Source of the DNA: Limnothrix sp. FACHB-406
GTDB taxonomy: Bacteria > Cyanobacteriota > Cyanobacteriia > CACIAM-69d
Direction: 5' to 3'
NCBI RefSeq assembly: GCF_014698235.1
Contig: NZ_JACJSP010000015.1
Coordinates: 42,084 to 106,083 of the forward strand
Length of the DNA: 64,000 nucleotides
Shown: in pieces, positions 61,826 to 64,000 of the stretch
How the letters are laid out: each line of letters begins with the position of its first letter
How positions within the stretch are numbered: position 1 is the first letter of the stretch
Program-made: the position numbers and the translations under genes
The notes under the pieces: model-generated
Database searches by the model: none
The model's input: the letters and a program-made list of their open reading frames with translations, nothing else
What the model was told of the DNA's origin: nothing

Positions 61826-62725
61826 ATGACGGAACCCCGACGATCGGCTAAATCGGCAGCTAATTCTTCGTCTAACCCTGCGCCTAACCCTGTGCCCAAG
61901 TCTTCTTCTAAGCCATCACCGCCCCGATCGCCCCGTGACCCCTGGTGGCAGCCCTGGCGATCGGCCGGTTTGCACCTGCTGGCGGGGTTGGCGTTTTATA
62001 CGGTGTTGCCTGTTCCTTGGCAAGGATCCTTGGACTTTCGGGGCATTGCTCGCCTTGCGCCGTTGATCGGGGCGTTTTTGGGTCTGTTGGTGGGGTTGGG
62101 AGATGGTGTGTTGGGCTGGGTTGGAGTACCAATTCTGACGCGCAGTGCGATCGCGGTGTTGGGTTGGCTGGCTTTGACGGGAGGGTTGCACCTCGATGGG
62201 GCGATCGACACGGCCGATGGGCTGGCGGTGCAAGATCCCCAACGCCGTTTAACCGTGATGGCCGACAGCACCACCGGAGCCTTTGGGGCCATGGCTGCGG
62301 CCGCAATTCTGTTGTTAAAAACGGTGGCCCTGGCGGATTTGGCGCAGGCCCGCTGGCTGGTGATTGCGGCGGTGGCGGCCTGGGCCCGCTGGGGGCAGGT
62401 GGTGGCTATTTTGTCTTATCCCTACCTACGACCCAGGGGGAAGGGGCGAATGCACAAGGATGCGATTCGATCGCCCTGGAATTTGTTGCCTGGTTGGGTG
62501 CTGGCCCTCAGCTTCAGTGCGCTGTATGGGGTGTTGTTTCCGGGCAGTTGGTTGCCAGCGGTGGGGCTGGCCTTGGGAGGCGGGGCGATCGCCCTGCTGA
62601 CGGGTGCTTGGTTTAACCGGCAATTGGGCGGCCAAACGGGCGACACCTACGGGGCGATCGTGGAATGGACTGAAGCGCTGCTGCTGTGTTTGATGGCCAC
62701 ACTGCAACAGCCCCCCAATGGTTGA
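61826..62725 (+). CDS. cobS: Adenosylcobinamide-GDP ribazoletransferase
   Basis: The enzyme joins adenosylcobinamide-GDP with alpha-ribazole, the last step of (pseudo)cobalamin synthesis, in the membrane. The 299-residue protein has ~6 hydrophobic helices and the family motifs FYTVLPVPW, TGGLHLDGAIDTADGLAV, RRLTVMADSTTGAFGAMA and GGQTGDTYGAIVEWTEALLL. The N-terminal ~40 residues are Ser/Pro-rich and additional. The ATG at 61826 was preferred to the upstream TTG at 61817; TGGAG lies 10 bases upstream. No other cob gene is adjacent. Confidence 0.93.
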   Translation: MTEPRRSAKSAANSSSNPAPNPVPKSSSKPSPPRSPRDPWWQPWRSAGLHLLAGLAFYTVLPVPWQGSLDFRGIARLAPLIGAFLGLLVGLGDGVLGWVGVPILTRSAIAVLGWLALTGGLHLDGAIDTADGLAVQDPQRRLTVMADSTTGAFGAMAAAAILLLKTVALADLAQARWLVIAAVAAWARWGQVVAILSYPYLRPRGKGRMHKDAIRSPWNLLPGWVLALSFSALYGVLFPGSWLPAVGLALGGGAIALLTGAWFNRQLGGQTGDTYGAIVEWTEALLLCLMATLQQPPNG

Positions 62726-62816
62726 TACCCAATGGGTGATAGATATCCAGCGACTGATGCCCAATGGCTAATGGTTCAAAGGTTCAATGGGTTCAAAGTT
62801 TGAATGATCGATGCGA

Positions 62817-63203
62817 TCAAGGTTTGCGGGTTTCGGTGCGATAGGGCAAAATGCGCGTCCCGATCGCCAAGCTTTCAGCCTCGTAGCTGGGGAGCTTGTC
62901 GCCAAAGGGAGCAGGAACTAACTCCTGAAGGCTCAGCTCGGTGCGGTACAGACTGAAGAGCCAAAAATTCTGGCGATCGGTGTTTTGCAAAACCACCTGG
63001 CGAATGGCGGGCCGCAGTTGGCCCACGGTTCCCTGGCAAGCCACCTGCAAAAAGCCGGGAGCGTCCTGGCAAGTGCTCTCCTGTACCTCTCGACTGATGT
63101 AGTCCGCAGCAAAATCCGCATAGCGATCGGGGTTGGGATTGGTGACGGCCAGACCCGCCCCGATCGCCACAATCACACCGCTAACCACCACAATCGCTTT
63201 CAC
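62817..63203 (-). CDS. DUF4359 protein
   Basis: The predicted ~128-residue protein has an N-terminal hydrophobic anchor (VKAIVVVSGVIVAIGAGLAVTNPNPD), a Cys pair (STCQDAPGF, VACQGTVG) and RQNFWLFSLYRTELS, the landmarks of the cyanobacterial DUF4359 family. It is probably exported or membrane-anchored; function unknown. I place the start at GTG 63203, preceded by AAGGTGG, because family members begin at the hydrophobic segment; the frame is open to a TTG at 63272. Confidence 0.72.
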   Translation of the reverse strand: MKAIVVVSGVIVAIGAGLAVTNPNPDRYADFAADYISREVQESTCQDAPGFLQVACQGTVGQLRPAIRQVVLQNTDRQNFWLFSLYRTELSLQELVPAPFGDKLPSYEAESLAIGTRILPYRTETRKP

Positions 63204-63397
63204 ATCCGCCACCTTGAAGAACAATTCGACGGCCACCGATCTTGAATTCCGCTTTTGAATTCGATCCGTCAATCTGGATGATCTTGGCCCTTGGCTTCCA
63301 TCCTATCGAGCGGCCGTTGTCGGTGCGATCGCCCCCGCCAAAATCAGGCTCCCAAGAAATTTGTCTATAGCGGGTATGCTTTTCAGCGCAAAGTTGT

Positions 63398-63403
63398 TAT
63401 AAT
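63398..63403 (+). promoter_or_regulatory. -10 box of the tRNA-His promoter
   Basis: A perfect TATAAT lies 14 bp before the tRNA. A -35 element at the right distance is weak. The next transcription unit is the tRNA, so this is its likely promoter. Confidence 0.65.
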
Positions 63404-63416
63404 GACCCACTACAGT

Positions 63417-63490
63417 GGCGAGCGTAGCCAAGGGGTTAAGGCAGCGGATTGTGGTTCCGCCATTCGTGGGTTCAAGTCCCATCGTTCGCC
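63417..63490 (+). tRNA. trnH-GUG: tRNA-His (GTG anticodon)
   Basis: A full cloverleaf can be drawn: acceptor 5' GCGAGCG pairs with CGTTCGC, T8-A9, D-arm GCC...GGC, anticodon GTG at 63451-63453 in loop TTGTGGT, and a T-arm with GTTCAAG. The extra G at position -1 (63417), a His identity element, is encoded and faces C73. CCA is not encoded. Confidence 0.95.
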
Positions 63491-63619
63491 CTCTTCAAAA
63501 CTCAATATCCAATGTCCCAAACTCTCAAATTCCCGGAAAGCCGGATCCTGAGAGTCTGGAGGCATTGAAAACAAAGGGGTACATTCCATTTGGTACCGAT
63601 ACTTTTTTGCTAACGGATG

Positions 63620-64000
63620 CTAACAAATACATAAGTTGAGATGGTCTCTCAACCAAGGCGTATCAACCAATGCCCGCAGGAAAATCCCACGAGCACCATT
63701 TAGATCCCGATTCATTGATCGCCCATCAACCTTCGACTTGATGACCCGAGAGCCGCCAATCTTCACGATTTCACCTGTCCACGAAACAGTTTTAGATGTG
63801 TAGGCTTCGTTAATGTTGGTCAAAGCAATTTTGCCCAACTCCCAAGCTTTCCACTCTAGATGTTTCTTGAACTGGTAATGCGATAGGGTCAACATCTGTC
63901 GCACGGTTTTCGACTTGATCTTGCGACGTGATTTGCTCACCATTTGAGAGGATTCAAAGCTGGGCAACAAAATCACATCAAAGTTTTCAGTCAGGAACCG
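63620..64000 (-). CDS. TnpB-family transposon protein, C-terminal part (runs off the window)
   Basis: The reading frame continues past the right edge (FLTENFDVILLPSFESSQMV at the visible start). Seen are SKSRRKIKSKTVRQMLTLSHYQFK, the RuvC-II-like INEAYTSKT and the RuvC-III-like RDLNGARGIFLRALVDTPW, typical of OrfB/TnpB proteins of IS200/IS605-type elements. The zinc-finger cysteines that normally follow EAYTSKT are absent (SKTVSWTGEIVKIGG), as in a subgroup of cyanobacterial relatives. It lies ~130 bp from tRNA-His. Activity cannot be judged because the N-terminus is not in the window. Confidence 0.8.
   Translation of the reverse strand, partial: RFLTENFDVILLPSFESSQMVSKSRRKIKSKTVRQMLTLSHYQFKKHLEWKAWELGKIALTNINEAYTSKTVSWTGEIVKIGGSRVIKSKVDGRSMNRDLNGARGIFLRALVDTPWLRDHLNLCIC

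Noticed and set aside
63540..63639. Short plus-strand stretch after tRNA-His encoding ALKTKGYIPFGTDTFLLTDAN
   Set aside because: Too short and without a start of its own; could be a gene remnant next to the TnpB element but I cannot identify a parent gene.

Overview
The window looks like a chromosomal stretch of a fairly high-GC, probably non-heterocystous cyanobacterium. The evidence is phylum-typical genes (chlI, a Tab2-family protein, a LabA-type NYN protein, a Zam-like RNB protein, a beta-monoglucosyldiacylglycerol synthase-like GT2, DUF6761 and DUF4359 proteins) and very frequent GCGATCGC-type sites in coding DNA. I cannot name the genus. There is no phage, no CRISPR array and no rRNA. 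One tRNA (His) and one truncated TnpB-type transposon gene lie at the right end.

Layout. 1-155: 5' end of chlI, with an apparent 1-nt frameshift. 341-6945: an armadillo-fold membrane protein, a DUF6761 protein, two GNAT acetyltransferases, a family 4 uracil-DNA glycosylase, a BioD/DRTGG protein and a conserved orphan. 7280-15671: GT2, modAB without modC, an MFS transporter, a GFA protein, a GerMN protein, holB and tmk. 15702-30072: a large sensor kinase, fmt, OmpA-like and pentapeptide-repeat proteins, an aspartate aminotransferase, an LptC-like lipoprotein next to labA, metG, and small secreted or membrane proteins. 30349-32133: a GT61 enzyme.

32371-43467 is the most coherent functional island, apparently for TonB-dependent iron/siderophore uptake. 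It holds a short AraC-type regulator, exbB-exbD-tonB, two tandem duplicated AMIN-domain TonB-dependent receptors, a lipoprotein with an RTX-like motif, and a PepSY membrane protein. A GCATTTA palindrome lies before araC, helically phased GCATT repeats lie before exbB, and a Fur-box-like palindrome lies between the receptors.

43590-64000: an AI-2E/PerM transporter, an isochorismatase-like hydrolase, a PAS kinase, an alpha-carbonic anhydrase next to a Zam-like RNase II/R homologue, a conserved Pro-rich protein, two tandem GT39-like membrane glycosyltransferases, a cupin, an orphan ABC ATPase plus MalG-like permease, a Tab2 protein, a response regulator, cobS, a DUF4359 protein, tRNA-His and tnpB.

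Three less expected things stand out. Many intergenic spaces carry short tandem duplications with a unit of exactly or nearly 14 bp; the sequence is unrelated from site to site, and the repeats often abut a start codon. A 24-codon ORF with an ideal Shine-Dalgarno and a strong intrinsic terminator lies divergent to the response regulator. The Zam-like protein appears to have lost the RNB catalytic aspartates and sits beside a carbonic anhydrase gene, which is suggestive because Zam is named for resistance to a carbonic anhydrase inhibitor.
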